A DNA stretch of 64,000 nt from Oceanirhabdus sp. W0125-5 (GCF_027938815.1 NZ_CP115913.1:3196001-3260000), one strand, 5' to 3'. Numbered from the stretch's first letter, positions 27,753 through 36,942 are shown. The notes: generated from the letters alone by a model not told the origin. A program made the numbers and translations.

Positions 27753-28433
27753 ATGAAAGAAATCATTATTGAGACAAGATCCGTTACTAAGCAATTTAAA
27801 AATGGAAATATAATTGTTAATGCACTACAAGATGTTTCAATAAAAACTTATAAAGGTAAATTAACTATATTAAAGGGACGGTCTGGAGCAGGAAAAACTA
27901 CTTTAATGAATATTATGGCAACTATGGACAAACCAACAACAGGAGAAGTTATTTTTAAAGGAACTAAAATTAGTGATTTAAGTAATGATAAAAAAGATGA
28001 TTTAAGAAGAACAAATATGGGAATTGTGTTTCAATCAGGAGCGTTAATATCAACTTTAACTGCAAGGGAAAATGTAGAACTAGGATATAAAATTTCAGGA
28101 AAAAAAATAAGAAATATTTCTAAAAGAATTGATGTGGTATTAGATTTAGTAGGGATGAAAAAAAGAGCACAACATTTTCCATATGAGTTATCAGGGGGAG
28201 AGGCTCAAAGAATTGCGATTGCAAGAGGAATAATTCATAAACCAGAAGTATTATTTGTTGATGAACCTACTTCAGCACTAGACTCAAAAACTGCAATAAG
28301 AGTTGTTAGAGTATTTAAAAAGCTTGTTGAAGAAGATGGAGTAAGTATTATAATGAGCACTCATGACCCAGAAATGATTGAAATAGCTGATGAGGTATAC
28401 ACTTTAAGTGATGGGGTGATTGTTGATGAGTAA
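27753..28433 (+). CDS. ABC transporter ATPase (MacB/LolD-type), first
   Basis: 226 residues. Walker A is GRSGAGKTTLMN, Q-loop in MGIVFQSGALISTL, signature LSGGEAQRIAIARG, Walker B VLFVDEPTSALDS and the H-loop His in MSTHDPEMI. This is the LolD/MacB cytoplasmic subtype that drives FtsX-type permeases. ATG 27753 follows GGGGAGGAAG by 5 bases; an upstream in-frame TTG would overlap that site. It overlaps the next ATPase gene by 8 bases, so the two are probably made in equal amounts and form a heterodimer on the single permease. Confidence 0.92.
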   Translation: MKEIIIETRSVTKQFKNGNIIVNALQDVSIKTYKGKLTILKGRSGAGKTTLMNIMATMDKPTTGEVIFKGTKISDLSNDKKDDLRRTNMGIVFQSGALISTLTARENVELGYKISGKKIRNISKRIDVVLDLVGMKKRAQHFPYELSGGEAQRIAIARGIIHKPEVLFVDEPTSALDSKTAIRVVRVFKKLVEEDGVSIIMSTHDPEMIEIADEVYTLSDGVIVDE

Positions 28434-29313
28434 TGAGAATTTAATTTATTGTGAGAATTTAATAAAAATATATAAAACTGACGAAACAGAAGTTGTTGCT
28501 CTACAGGGATTAGATTTAACGGTTAAAAAGGGCGAGATGATGGCTATTATAGGAAACAGTGGTAGTGGAAAATCAACCTTGATGAATATGATTGGTGGGC
28601 TTGATAGAGCTAGTGCTGGGAAATTAATTGTTGATGGTAAAGATTTATTTAAAATAAAGGATAATGAATTAATAGAATATAAAAGAGATACTGTAGGATT
28701 TGTTTGGCAAAATAATGCTAGGAATCTTATGCCGTATTTATCAGCTGAAGAAAACATAGAATATATTATGAGTATGAAGAAGGGTAATAATAAAAAAGAA
28801 AAAGCTCATGAATTATTAAAAATGGTAAATATGTATCATAGAAGAAAAAATAATTTAAGTCAACTTTCTGGTGGAGAGCAACAGAGGGTTGCAATTGCAA
28901 TTGCATTATGTAATTCGCCAAAACTTTTACTTGCTGACGAACCAACTGGCTCAGTAGATACTAAAACAAGTGAAAGTATCATAGATGTTTTTAGGAAAGT
29001 CAATAAAGAACTAGGTGTAACAGTAGTTCTTGTATCACATGATAGGAATATTTCTAAAATGGTTGATAGAGTTGTAGCTATCAGTGACGGAAGGACAAGT
29101 AAGGAATTTATTAAGAGAGTTAATATTAAGGAAAGATTTGCAGATATTGATAAGGAATTAGAAAGCAATACACATGATGAAGTAGCTGTTATTGATAAAA
29201 GGGGAAGAATTCATATTCCGGATGATTATATTCAAGAATTAAATATAAAAGGCAAAGTAAAGATGGAAATTCAGGATAAAAAGATAACAATAGCTCCTTA
29301 TATAGAAGGATAG
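28426..29313 (+). CDS. ABC transporter ATPase (second) with C-terminal AbrB-like domain
   Basis: 295 residues. Residues 1-~230: Walker A GNSGSGKSTLMN, Q-loop VGFVWQN, signature LSGGEQQRVAIAIAL, Walker B LLLADEPTGSVDT, H-loop VSHDRNIS. Residues ~247-295 (AVIDKRGRIHIPDDYIQELNIKG...KITIAPY) match the SpoVT/AbrB swapped-hairpin pattern of small DNA-binding or dimerisation domains (RGRxxIPxxxxxxLxIxG...K). The tail may dimerise the ATPase or bind DNA to sense transporter state. Its ATG overlaps the upstream ATPase. Last gene of the five-gene operon. Confidence 0.88.
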   Translation: MSNENLIYCENLIKIYKTDETEVVALQGLDLTVKKGEMMAIIGNSGSGKSTLMNMIGGLDRASAGKLIVDGKDLFKIKDNELIEYKRDTVGFVWQNNARNLMPYLSAEENIEYIMSMKKGNNKKEKAHELLKMVNMYHRRKNNLSQLSGGEQQRVAIAIALCNSPKLLLADEPTGSVDTKTSESIIDVFRKVNKELGVTVVLVSHDRNISKMVDRVVAISDGRTSKEFIKRVNIKERFADIDKELESNTHDEVAVIDKRGRIHIPDDYIQELNIKGKVKMEIQDKKITIAPYIEG

Positions 29314-29724
29314 AGGTAAGTGGAAATTTATTGATGTTGATATATTTAATTATAAATATCCCATAGATATAACTGATTCAACTGATATTTTAAATATTAA
29401 TGTATGACAAAGAAATCACTGATTTTATTTATTTAGGACTGTACTCAGCATGGCCTAAATTTTAAATCAAACTCTACAAGAAGGTAGTGAGCTAATTATT
29501 AAAGAACGTAGTTATTGGACGTTCTTTTTTTGTGCAATTAAGAGGGCACGGTGACAATTACCAAGACAGGTGCGTATTAAAAAGAATATATATACATAGA
29601 CAATGCCATGTAGAGGTAATCGTGTTATAATTTTGTAGTAAGCATAATAAGGATAACTTAATTATATCCCGTTTTTACAATGTAATTATGCTTAATCTAT
29701 TAAAATCCATGGAGGAGGAGTATT
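29314..29724. other. Intergenic region with coding-like remnants and a terminator
   Basis: 29317-29407 (KWKFIDVDIFNYKYPIDI...) and 29398-29463 (MYDKEITDFIYLG...AWPKF) read as short open pieces without ribosome sites, probably tails of lost genes. A terminator is at 29501-29531. TTATAAT at 29632-29638 is a candidate -10 for the flavodoxin/ferredoxin pseudogene. Confidence 0.35.
29501..29531 (+). terminator. Terminator downstream of the efflux operon
   Basis: AAAGAACGT and ACGTTCTTT form a 9-base stem with a 9-base loop followed by TTTTTT. Confidence 0.8.
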
Positions 29725-30507
29725 ATGAAATCATTACATACCTTATATTTCAGCCCAACAGGAACGACTAAAAGGACTGTATCAGCTATAGCAGAGGCAA
29801 TTGGTGAGGTGTTAAATAGTTATGATATAACACTACCTCAAAATAGAGTAACAACACCTGTTTTTGGAAAAGATGATTTAATTATAATTGGTATGCCAGT
29901 TTATGCATGACGACTTCCAATTTTGATTGATGAATATATAAAAAAGATAAAGGGAGAAAATACTCTAGTTGTTTTAGTAGTAGTATATGGTAATCGTGAG
30001 TATGATGATTCCTTGATAGAGATGAAAGACATATTTAGTAGTAATGGTTTCATTCCTATTGCTGGAGGTTCTTTTATTGGGGAGCATTCATACACTAAAG
30101 AGGTAGGTACAAAGCGTCCTGACTAAAAAGATATTTCAAGGGCAAAAGCCTTTGGCATTGAGATAAAAAAAATTCTTGAATCTGATGTGAATTTTCAGGA
30201 AAGAGATTTAAAAGTGAAAGGGAAGGTTCCTTTTAGAAAGAGAAATCAATCATTACCTTTGGGGCCAACTGTATGTGAGAACTGCACCAAGTGTGGTATT
30301 TGTGTAGATCATTGCCCCGCTGGTGCCTTGGCTATTAATGATAGTGTTCAAGTTAATCATGAGCTTTGTATTCGTTGTAACAGTTGTGTAAAAAGATGCA
30401 GCAAAAAGGCAATTGATTTCGACGAGAGGTTACATCATGTTAGACAATGGCTCGAAGACAATTGCAGAATTGAAAGGAAAGAGCCAGAGACATTTTTTAT
30501 TTTTTAG
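29725..30507 (+). pseudogene. EFR1-type flavodoxin/ferredoxin protein, broken by two in-frame stops
   Basis: One continuous frame of 260 codons contains a flavodoxin-like N-terminal half (LYFSPTGTTKRTV, DLIIIGMPVYA, NTLVVLVVVYGNR, GGSFIGEHSY) and a two-[4Fe-4S] ferredoxin half (CENCTKCGICVDHCP and CIRCNSCVKRCSKKAI). It is interrupted by TGA at 29908-29910 and TAA at 30124-30126. By family sequence these codons should be Gly (MPVYAGR, GGA) and Glu (RPDEKD, GAA), so each is a single G-to-T change. The ribosome site GGAGGAGG before ATG 29725 is intact. No frameshift is present, which suggests recent loss of function. Confidence 0.85.
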
Positions 30508-30825
30508 TTAAATATAAAATTGACCTATATATTTTAATGAAAAGTTAGCTTCAAGTAATTTGCATTACGTTCCAATTTCTTGAGCAGTTCTGGGGTACTT
30601 ACTTTTAAATATTAAGTAAAGTCTAGGGTATGTTACGGTTAAATGTTCAATTTAAGCAATATCTATTGAGTTAAATATACAATTTGCACTTAGGAGTTGC
30701 AGAATAGAACTTCTAGGTTGGTAGTGTAAATTATATAATCAAATTAGCCAAAAATTATAATCTCAAACTACACAAATTTGTACATTTTTTAGTATAATAT
30801 TTCAAAAAAAGTTAGGAGAAATATT

Positions 30826-32043
30826 ATGAGAAAAGATGTGTCAAATCAAATAAATTTAATAAGAGAGGAGATAGATTTATTGAATAAAAGCGAATTAGCT
30901 AGACGATTTAATTGCGATAGAAGAACAATCGATAAGTACTTAACAGAATCAAATAGTTCTACAAGAAAACCTAGAGTTATTAATGGGAAACTTGATGATT
31001 ATAAAGAAATAGTTAAAGATAAAGCTGATAACTATGGATCTACTTCAATGGCTATATTCAAATTTATACAGAAAAAAGGCTATACAGGAGGATACCAAAC
31101 AGTAAATAGTTTTGTGAAAAAACATAGAAAATCACAGGTGAAAAAAGCAACAATAAGGTTTGATACAAGTCCAGGACTTCAAGCTCAAGTAGATTGGAAA
31201 GAAAGTATAAAAATGATTAATAAGGAAGGTGAAGTATTTGAAGTAAATATATTTTTGATGGTTCTAGGATATTCAAGACTAAAATATTTGAAATTAACAA
31301 TGGATAGAACTCAAAAAACTCTGTTTGAATGTTTATTTGAAGCTTTTAGATATTATCAAGGGATACCTAAAGAAATACTTTTCGATAATATGTCCACGGT
31401 AGTGGATAGGAATACTACTTCTTTTAAAAATGTATCCATAAATAAAAATTTCAAATACTTCTCTATGGATGCTGGGTTTGATGTAATCACATGTAGACCA
31501 TATAGGCCTCAAACTAAAGGTAAAGTAGAAACTCTAGCGAAGCTAGTGGACAGGCTAACGCCTTTTAATGAAGAATTCAATACATTTGAAGATTTAGAGA
31601 AGATAGTAGAATCATTTAATCATGATATTAATAGTGAAATTTCACAAGCAACGAACGAGGTACCATTTATAAGATTTGAAAAAGAAAAAGAGTATTTAAA
31701 CCCGTTACCTACAATGGATATCCTTCTATCATATTTCCACCACGAAAAAGAATATAAGGTATCTAATGAATCCATGATTAGATATAAAGGTAAAAAATAC
31801 TCCGTTCCAACCTGTTATATAGGTTGTTATTTAACCGTTTCAGAAATAGAATCTGAACTTTATATTTATTATACTAAAGATTTAGTTGCTTGTCATAAGA
31901 TATCCGATAAAACTTTTCACTATAAAAAAGATCATGCAAAAGAAATACTACTTTCAAATGCTCTGAGCCATTATGCAGAAGATGATGTAGAACTTTTTAT
32001 TGAAGAAAACTTAAAGAATATGGATATTTTTTTAGAGGAGTGA
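30826..32043 (+). CDS. istA: IS21 transposase IstA
   Basis: 405 residues. N-terminal HTH (NKSELARRFNCDRRTIDKYL), then a DDE integrase core: first Asp in LQAQVDWKES, second Asp in KEILFDNMSTVV, Glu in YRPQTKGKVETLAKLV, and the C-terminal beta-barrel (YKGKKYSVPTCYIG). It cuts and joins IS21 ends and needs IstB. RBS GTTAGGAGA is 7 bases before ATG. The catalytic residues look intact, consistent with a recent insertion. Confidence 0.93.
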   Translation: MRKDVSNQINLIREEIDLLNKSELARRFNCDRRTIDKYLTESNSSTRKPRVINGKLDDYKEIVKDKADNYGSTSMAIFKFIQKKGYTGGYQTVNSFVKKHRKSQVKKATIRFDTSPGLQAQVDWKESIKMINKEGEVFEVNIFLMVLGYSRLKYLKLTMDRTQKTLFECLFEAFRYYQGIPKEILFDNMSTVVDRNTTSFKNVSINKNFKYFSMDAGFDVITCRPYRPQTKGKVETLAKLVDRLTPFNEEFNTFEDLEKIVESFNHDINSEISQATNEVPFIRFEKEKEYLNPLPTMDILLSYFHHEKEYKVSNESMIRYKGKKYSVPTCYIGCYLTVSEIESELYIYYTKDLVACHKISDKTFHYKKDHAKEILLSNALSHYAEDDVELFIEENLKNMDIFLEE

Positions 32044-32047
32044 TTAA

Positions 32048-32815
32048 ATGAGTAATTATAACAAACTACTTAATAACCTTGAAACACTGAAATTAGAGAA
32101 ATTTAGAAGTTTTCTGCCAAACTTCTTAGATGAAATAACTAATAAGGATCTTACATTTATTGATGCTTTATTAGCATTGACAGAGAAAGAATTAGAATTT
32201 AGAAATGAGAGAGCTTCAAGGATTCAGATAGCTGTATCTGCATTTCCTTTTGAAAAAACTTTGTCAGATTTTGATTTCGATTTTCAACCTTCAATAAACA
32301 AAACTCAAATATTAGATTTAGAGAGTTTAAGGTTCATTGAAAATAAAGAAAACATACTATTCTTTGGTTCTTCAGGGGTTGGAAAAACTCACTTAGCTGT
32401 AGCACTTGGTGTTGCTGCAGCTAAGAAAAGACATTTAACTTATTTTATATCATGTCATGATTTAATTATGCAGCTCAACAAAGCTCATGCGGAGAATAGA
32501 TTAGAAACAAAATTAAAACACTATGCAAAGTACAAGTTATTAATTATTGATGAAATAGGTTATCTACCAATTGATAAACAAGGTGCTAACCTATTGTTTC
32601 AATTAATAAATAAGAGATACGAGAAAAATTCAACTATTATAACTACCAATCAACCTTTTAGTAAATGGGGTGAAGTTTTTTCAGATATTACACTTGCTAA
32701 CGCAATATTGGATAGACTGATTCATCATTCAAGTATTGTTAAAATCACTGGACCATCCTATAGATTAAAAGGAAAGATAGAGGTAATGGAAAGTAAGAAA
32801 ATCAAAAATCAATAA
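32048..32815 (+). CDS. istB: IS21 helper ATPase IstB
   Basis: 255 residues, AAA+ ATPase of the DnaC/IstB type: Walker A FGSSGVGKTHLAVAL, Walker B LLIIDEIGYLP, sensor-I region IITTNQPFSKWGEVF. It selects the target and activates IstA. It begins 4 bases after istA, with GAGGAGTG overlapping the istA end as ribosome site. Confidence 0.93.
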   Translation: MSNYNKLLNNLETLKLEKFRSFLPNFLDEITNKDLTFIDALLALTEKELEFRNERASRIQIAVSAFPFEKTLSDFDFDFQPSINKTQILDLESLRFIENKENILFFGSSGVGKTHLAVALGVAAAKKRHLTYFISCHDLIMQLNKAHAENRLETKLKHYAKYKLLIIDEIGYLPIDKQGANLLFQLINKRYEKNSTIITTNQPFSKWGEVFSDITLANAILDRLIHHSSIVKITGPSYRLKGKIEVMESKKIKNQ

Positions 32816-32904
32816 TTATAATAATTGTACATTTTGAGATTATAATTTTTGTGCATTTTGGGATTGACATTTACAGGTAGTATATATGGTGTTACTATGA
32901 TAAT

Positions 32905-32920
32905 CTATTACTACTAATAG
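32905..32920. promoter_or_regulatory. 16-base palindrome upstream of the XRE gene
   Basis: CTATTACTACTAATAG: arms CTATTA/TAATAG around CTAC, directly before the AAGGGGG ribosome site of the XRE gene and after TATGATAAT (a likely -10). A probable autorepressor site for the XRE protein. Confidence 0.45.
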
Positions 32921-32936
32921 AAGGGGGCGTAGTTGG

Positions 32937-33551
32937 ATGAAGTTATCTGAAAAAATTAAATACCTAAGAAATGTGAAAAATATGTCACAAGAAGATCTTG
33001 CAGAAAAATGCTCTGTGAGTAGACAATCAATTTCGAAGTGGGAATTGGACATCGCTTTGCCAGAAACAGAGAAGCTTTTAGATTTGAGTTATATTTTTGG
33101 AGTATCACTTGATGTCTTGCTAAAAGAGGAACTTTTAGTTGATGGTATTGTTAATAATGAGTTTTGTGGTCTATCACTGGAGAATGAAAATACTGGTATC
33201 TATGAAGGAATTCTTATAAAAGAGGGAATCGATGATGAAAGCATATTGGACTTTCTTGATGTGAACAAAGTGGAATTGTGGAAAACAAATAATTATCCTC
33301 GTTACTGGACTGTTATTACATTTTCATCAAATACTTTAGATTTACCTGAGAGATTATCAAAAGTACTCATTAATGACGAAAGAAAAGGAGGCAATTGGTT
33401 CGTCGATTTCAAAAGAAACAATATTAAATATGTAGTGTTTAGGAACAAAGTCTTAAAGTATTCTATAGGAAATAAGGAAGAAAAAAATGATGTTGTTGAG
33501 GAGTGTAGAAAGCAGGGGATTCCAGATAATCAAATGAATTGGGCAGAGTAA
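32937..33551 (+). CDS. XRE-family transcriptional regulator
   Basis: 204 residues. Residues 1-65 are an XRE HTH ([37 protein letters not shown]). The remaining ~140 residues, with [23 protein letters not shown] near the end, are a domain I do not recognise, perhaps a ligand or partner sensor. AAGGGGG lies 10 bases before ATG 32937. The IS21 element has inserted about 60 bases upstream, so its native promoter may be altered. It is followed by a nucleotidyltransferase gene 136 bases away; a functional link is possible but not shown. Confidence 0.85.
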   Translation: MKLSEKIKYLRNVKNMSQEDLAEKCSVSRQSISKWELDIALPETEKLLDLSYIFGVSLDVLLKEELLVDGIVNNEFCGLSLENENTGIYEGILIKEGIDDESILDFLDVNKVELWKTNNYPRYWTVITFSSNTLDLPERLSKVLINDERKGGNWFVDFKRNNIKYVVFRNKVLKYSIGNKEEKNDVVEECRKQGIPDNQMNWAE

Positions 33552-33687
33552 TACTTTGCTGAAATTACGCAGAAGAGATATCTGAGAAAGTACCAACTAA
33601 CTAAAAACCGCAGTATAATCAAGTGTGGTAAACCGTATCAGAAGTAAGTGATATTTATAAACTACTACAATAAGTGAGGAGATTAAC

Positions 33688-34392
33688 GTGAAATCAAAGT
33701 TTGATGAAGTACTAAATAAAGTAATTATTAGTTTTAATTCTGACAATAATGTAATTGGGGCTGTGCTCTACGGCTCTTTTGCAAAAGGGATTTACCATAG
33801 CCACAGCGATATTGATTTAATAGTGATTGCCACAGAAACAGAGCATAAAATGACATGTAAAATAATTGACAAAATTCCTGTTCAGATGCTATGGCTAACG
33901 GCTGAGATGTTCAAAGAAAAGGCAGCAAAAGAGGTTAGAACGAAACCAATAGCTAAAGATTTTAAAGTATTAATAGACAAGAAAAACTGGATTGAAGAGT
34001 ATATTAAATCAGATCAAGTGTATAATACTTGGAAAGCACCAATTAAGATTCACGATAAGTTAAGATTGAAAAAGTCAATAGATTTTCAGTTAAGCATATC
34101 TCAGTTAAAGGGATTTAAAGAACTTGGAAAAAATGTTGAAATTGAAATGTTTATCAGCGAGTATACCTTTCTAGGCTTAGATTTGTTTTATGACAAGAAC
34201 GGTTGGTTCATTGAATCAAAAAAACACATTTTGGATGATGTAAAAAACAGAAGTCCCAAATTAGCAAAGTTAATTTTCGATACATATAATTCTAATGAGT
34301 TAGAGGACAAGATGTCATGCTATGAGGAGTTTTACGATTTCATAATGTCATGTATAGATGAACCACCAAGAGAATATAGTATTACATTATAA
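33688..34392 (+). CDS. Nucleotidyltransferase-domain protein (aminoglycoside-NTase-like)
   Basis: 234 residues. The polymerase-beta-type NTase core is at residues ~25-60: GAVLYGSFAKGIYHSHSDIDLIVI, giving the GSx(10)DxD metal site (Asp in SDIDLIV). A helical C-terminal ~130 residues follows (FQLSISQLKGFKELGK), as in kanamycin/lincosamide nucleotidyltransferases and HEPN-linked NTases. It may adenylylate a small molecule or act as a toxin-antitoxin partner; no HEPN gene is adjacent, so the drug-modifying or unknown-substrate reading is preferred. GTG start at 33688 after GTGAGGAG. A GGTACGG/CCGTACC hairpin follows. Confidence 0.8.
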   Translation: MKSKFDEVLNKVIISFNSDNNVIGAVLYGSFAKGIYHSHSDIDLIVIATETEHKMTCKIIDKIPVQMLWLTAEMFKEKAAKEVRTKPIAKDFKVLIDKKNWIEEYIKSDQVYNTWKAPIKIHDKLRLKKSIDFQLSISQLKGFKELGKNVEIEMFISEYTFLGLDLFYDKNGWFIESKKHILDDVKNRSPKLAKLIFDTYNSNELEDKMSCYEEFYDFIMSCIDEPPREYSITL

Positions 34393-34408
34393 AACCGTTG
34401 TTTAGAAT

Positions 34409-34426
34409 GGTACGGTGAACCGTACC
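34409..34426 (+). terminator. Short palindrome after the nucleotidyltransferase gene
   Basis: GGTACGG TGAA CCGTACC forms a perfect 7-base stem with a tetraloop 17 bases after the stop. No T-run follows, so termination efficiency is doubtful. Confidence 0.45.
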
Positions 34427-34430
34427 TTAA

Positions 34431-34559
34431 ATAGGTTCGGTTCTCAATGTATCAAGTCATAAAAATTTGATTAATAAAAACTATAAGGTTCTAGAAAAAA
34501 TCAATCCAAGATTTGCTGAAAAATTTAACCTTATAAAGGAAAGTGAATTGAAGAGTTAG
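34431..34559 (+). pseudogene. C-terminal gene fragment, family unknown
   Basis: An open frame of 42 codons without start codon or ribosome site reads ...NKNYKVLEKINPRF AEKFNLIKESELKS and ends in TAG at 34557. Composition and codon use look coding. It is probably the tail of a gene whose front part was lost; the family cannot be named. Confidence 0.4.
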
Positions 34560-34609
34560 AAATGTTAGATTGACTTACAGAAATTACTGAATAAATTTAG
34601 GAGGATTAG

Positions 34610-36022
34610 ATGACCAACTATTATTACAAAGAAAATGACAATTTTAGTGAACTTCAATTAAAAGGATTTATCAAAGATGCCTTTGATGATAAAAATATTA
34701 ATATAAAAACTTTCTCAATTCTTAATAAAGACTGTGTATTAAGCAAGTTTTCAATTTCTCCATACACATTTGACGAAAATAATCTTATGTTTTCACTGAC
34801 AAAGTCAATTACATCTCTTGGAATTGGCATTGCAGTGGATAAGGGATATTTAGAACTTGATTCTAAAGTAGTAGATTTTTTTTCAGATAAATTACCTAAA
34901 ACAGTTAGTGAAAATCTATCTCTGATGACTGTTGAAGATTTACTTACTATGTCATCAGGTATACATGAAAATACATACGCCGACTTATTTTATAAAGAGG
35001 ATTGGGTAGAAGCGTTTCTTGCACAGGATTTTCCGCATACCCCTGGAACATACTACAGATATAGCACCCACGGTTCACATATGCTTTCCGCAATAATTGA
35101 AAAGGCTACAGGTCAGAAATTGGATGATTTTATGGACAAGTATTTCTTTACAAAGATGGATATACCAAAACCTCAATGGGAGTATTGTCTACAAGGTATC
35201 ACATGTGGAGGTATGGGATTAAGTATGTCTGCAAATTCACTTCGTAAAATTGGATTTTTGCTTCTTAATGAGGGGGTGTACCAAGGTGAACAGGTAATAT
35301 CTAAAGAGTATTTGGAAAAGGCAACATGTAAAAAAATATTCAAAGTAACAGAAAAGGATCCAGAAACAAAAATTTATTCAGGAATCCATTATGGATATCA
35401 GTTACACATAAATAAATTCAATCATTACAGAATGGATGGTGGTTTTGGTCAAATATGTCTTATAATGCCTGAAAAAGAACTGGCTTTTATTGTAACATCT
35501 CAGAATTCAAAAATTGAACCATTAATGGAATGCATATACAAACACTTTTATTTTACACCATCAGCTTCATATGAAGATAGGAGTTTACCTAAACTAAGCT
35601 ATAATTATGATCAGTATTCTAATAAAATTGAGTCTTTAGAATCACTTGGGAATATGTCCATTAAACTTGAAAAGAATCCATTAAATATTGATAATGTTTT
35701 TATAAAAAGTCATAAGGAAAAACTTAATATTGAGCTGCGAGTTAAAGACTCAAGTATTAAGCTTGATTTTAGTGCAGATGGACCATATAAGGGAAAGTCT
35801 TACTTTATCAAGGATGTTATGTGGCATAATCAGAATTATTTGTCATATATGAATTGGGATAATGGTACTCTGGATTTGTTGGTTGTTTATCTAGAGACAC
35901 CGTATGTTGTTAATTACATTTTTAAATTTTCTGATGATTGTGTGATTATGGATTTCAAAATTAATAAATCATTGACACTTAATGACTTTACTGCAAAAGG
36001 AAAAGTTTGTAACTCCTTATAG
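34610..36022 (+). CDS. Serine beta-lactamase-like hydrolase (class C / PBP4* fold)
   Basis: 470 residues. The catalytic SxxK is Ser62-Leu-Thr-Lys65 (FSLTKSITSLGIG), the second motif is YST in YYRYSTHGSHML, and a GGF/HAG-like third motif occurs in RMDGGFGQICLI. This is the AmpC/EstB/PBP4* group, which contains esterases and D-amino-peptidases more often than true lactamases. No signal peptide is visible, so cytoplasmic action on a small ester or amide is likely. The last ~130 residues form a beta-rich C-terminal extension. TAGGAGG is 6 bases before ATG. An alpha/beta hydrolase follows 32 bases on, suggesting a shared operon. Confidence 0.88.
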   Translation: MTNYYYKENDNFSELQLKGFIKDAFDDKNINIKTFSILNKDCVLSKFSISPYTFDENNLMFSLTKSITSLGIGIAVDKGYLELDSKVVDFFSDKLPKTVSENLSLMTVEDLLTMSSGIHENTYADLFYKEDWVEAFLAQDFPHTPGTYYRYSTHGSHMLSAIIEKATGQKLDDFMDKYFFTKMDIPKPQWEYCLQGITCGGMGLSMSANSLRKIGFLLLNEGVYQGEQVISKEYLEKATCKKIFKVTEKDPETKIYSGIHYGYQLHINKFNHYRMDGGFGQICLIMPEKELAFIVTSQNSKIEPLMECIYKHFYFTPSASYEDRSLPKLSYNYDQYSNKIESLESLGNMSIKLEKNPLNIDNVFIKSHKEKLNIELRVKDSSIKLDFSADGPYKGKSYFIKDVMWHNQNYLSYMNWDNGTLDLLVVYLETPYVVNYIFKFSDDCVIMDFKINKSLTLNDFTAKGKVCNSL

Positions 36023-36054
36023 AAAATATAGATTTTAATATTGGAGATGATGAA

Positions 36055-36942
36055 ATGAAAAATAATGTATCAAGTATAGAATATGAAATCTATGGAGATA
36101 AAGGCCCATTGATAGTTATTGAGAACGGTCTTGGAAACTCCATTTATCTTTGGTATAAGGTAGTGGAGTCTTTAAAAAATGAAGTACGTATTCTTTTATA
36201 TCATAGAAAGGGATATGGAAATAGTGAAGATTATAAAAGCGAAAGAACAGTGGCAAATATTTCTAATGAGTTGAATGAGCTATTAGATAATATAGGTATT
36301 GATGAAGAATTTATATTACTAGGTTTTTCTTTTGGAGGAATGATAGCACAGTATTATGCCATGAATAATCAAGAAAGACTTAATGGTCTTATTTTATTGG
36401 ATTCTACGTCCAAAGATTATGAGAAACTAATAGAGGATAGAACACCAACATTAAATAGTATGTTTTCAGTAAAAGCATTGACAGATAATTGGATGTCAAC
36501 TTATAGATTAAGTCCCGAGGAATTTTCAAAGAGCATGGGAGAACGAGAAAATAAAGATGAACACTTACCTGATGACTTGCACGAGAAGATGATGAGTTTC
36601 ATGAAAAATCAAAGACTTTATAAAACTATTTCAGATGAAATGCTGTGTTACAAAAAATCTAGCAAGGGAATAGAAGCAAAGTATAAACAACTTAATATTG
36701 AATTAATAGTCCTTTCAAGAGATCCTGAAGAATCCATTAAAAATTATGTAAACTATGAGCTACCAGAAAAAGAAGCAATAGTTTTTGAAGAAATATCATC
36801 TGCTCTTCAAAGAGACCTTTTATCTTTGTCATGTAAATCTAAACAAATAATAGCTAAAGGGAGTGATCATTGCATCATGGATGAAAAACCCACTTATGTT
36901 ATCGATAGTATTAGGGAAATGGTTAGAAAATCCAAATCTTAA
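36055..36942 (+). CDS. Alpha/beta hydrolase
   Basis: 295 residues. Family features: IVIENGLGNS oxyanion region, LLYHRKGYGNSE, nucleophile elbow GFSFGGMIAQYYA (Ser of GFSFGG), Asp in IVLSRDPEE or nearby and His in GSDHCIMDEKP. Sequence resembles 2-hydroxy-6-oxo-hydrolase/proline-iminopeptidase-like soluble hydrolases; the substrate is not known. Ribosome site TTGGAGATG is 5 bases before the ATG. It probably shares a transcript with the serine hydrolase upstream and the NTF2-like gene downstream. Confidence 0.85.
   Translation: MKNNVSSIEYEIYGDKGPLIVIENGLGNSIYLWYKVVESLKNEVRILLYHRKGYGNSEDYKSERTVANISNELNELLDNIGIDEEFILLGFSFGGMIAQYYAMNNQERLNGLILLDSTSKDYEKLIEDRTPTLNSMFSVKALTDNWMSTYRLSPEEFSKSMGERENKDEHLPDDLHEKMMSFMKNQRLYKTISDEMLCYKKSSKGIEAKYKQLNIELIVLSRDPEESIKNYVNYELPEKEAIVFEEISSALQRDLLSLSCKSKQIIAKGSDHCIMDEKPTYVIDSIREMVRKSKS

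Larger units (their letters stand above)
30725..32875 (+). mobile_element. IS21-family insertion sequence, complete
   Basis: 2151 bases. Ends TGTAAA...; the first 43 bases and the reverse complement of the last 43 align along their length, with AAAAATTATAATCTCAAA exact in both. A 5-base target duplication GGTAG lies at 30720-30724 and 32876-32880. It carries istA and istB. It lies upstream of the XRE gene at 32937, probably inside that gene's promoter region; the right end contains TTGACA (32864-32869) pointing outward. Confidence 0.93.

Noticed and set aside
29908-29910. TGA in the flavodoxin-ferredoxin gene as a selenocysteine codon
   Set aside because: The expected residue is Gly, a second stop (TAA) follows in frame and no SECIS-like hairpin was seen next to it.
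33688-34392. MNT/HEPN toxin-antitoxin pair
   Set aside because: The NTase core is present but no HEPN gene with RxxxxH motif lies next to it.
34610-36022. True beta-lactamase resistance gene
   Set aside because: The SxxK/YST motifs are shared by esterases and peptidases of the same fold and there is no signal peptide, so resistance is not supported.
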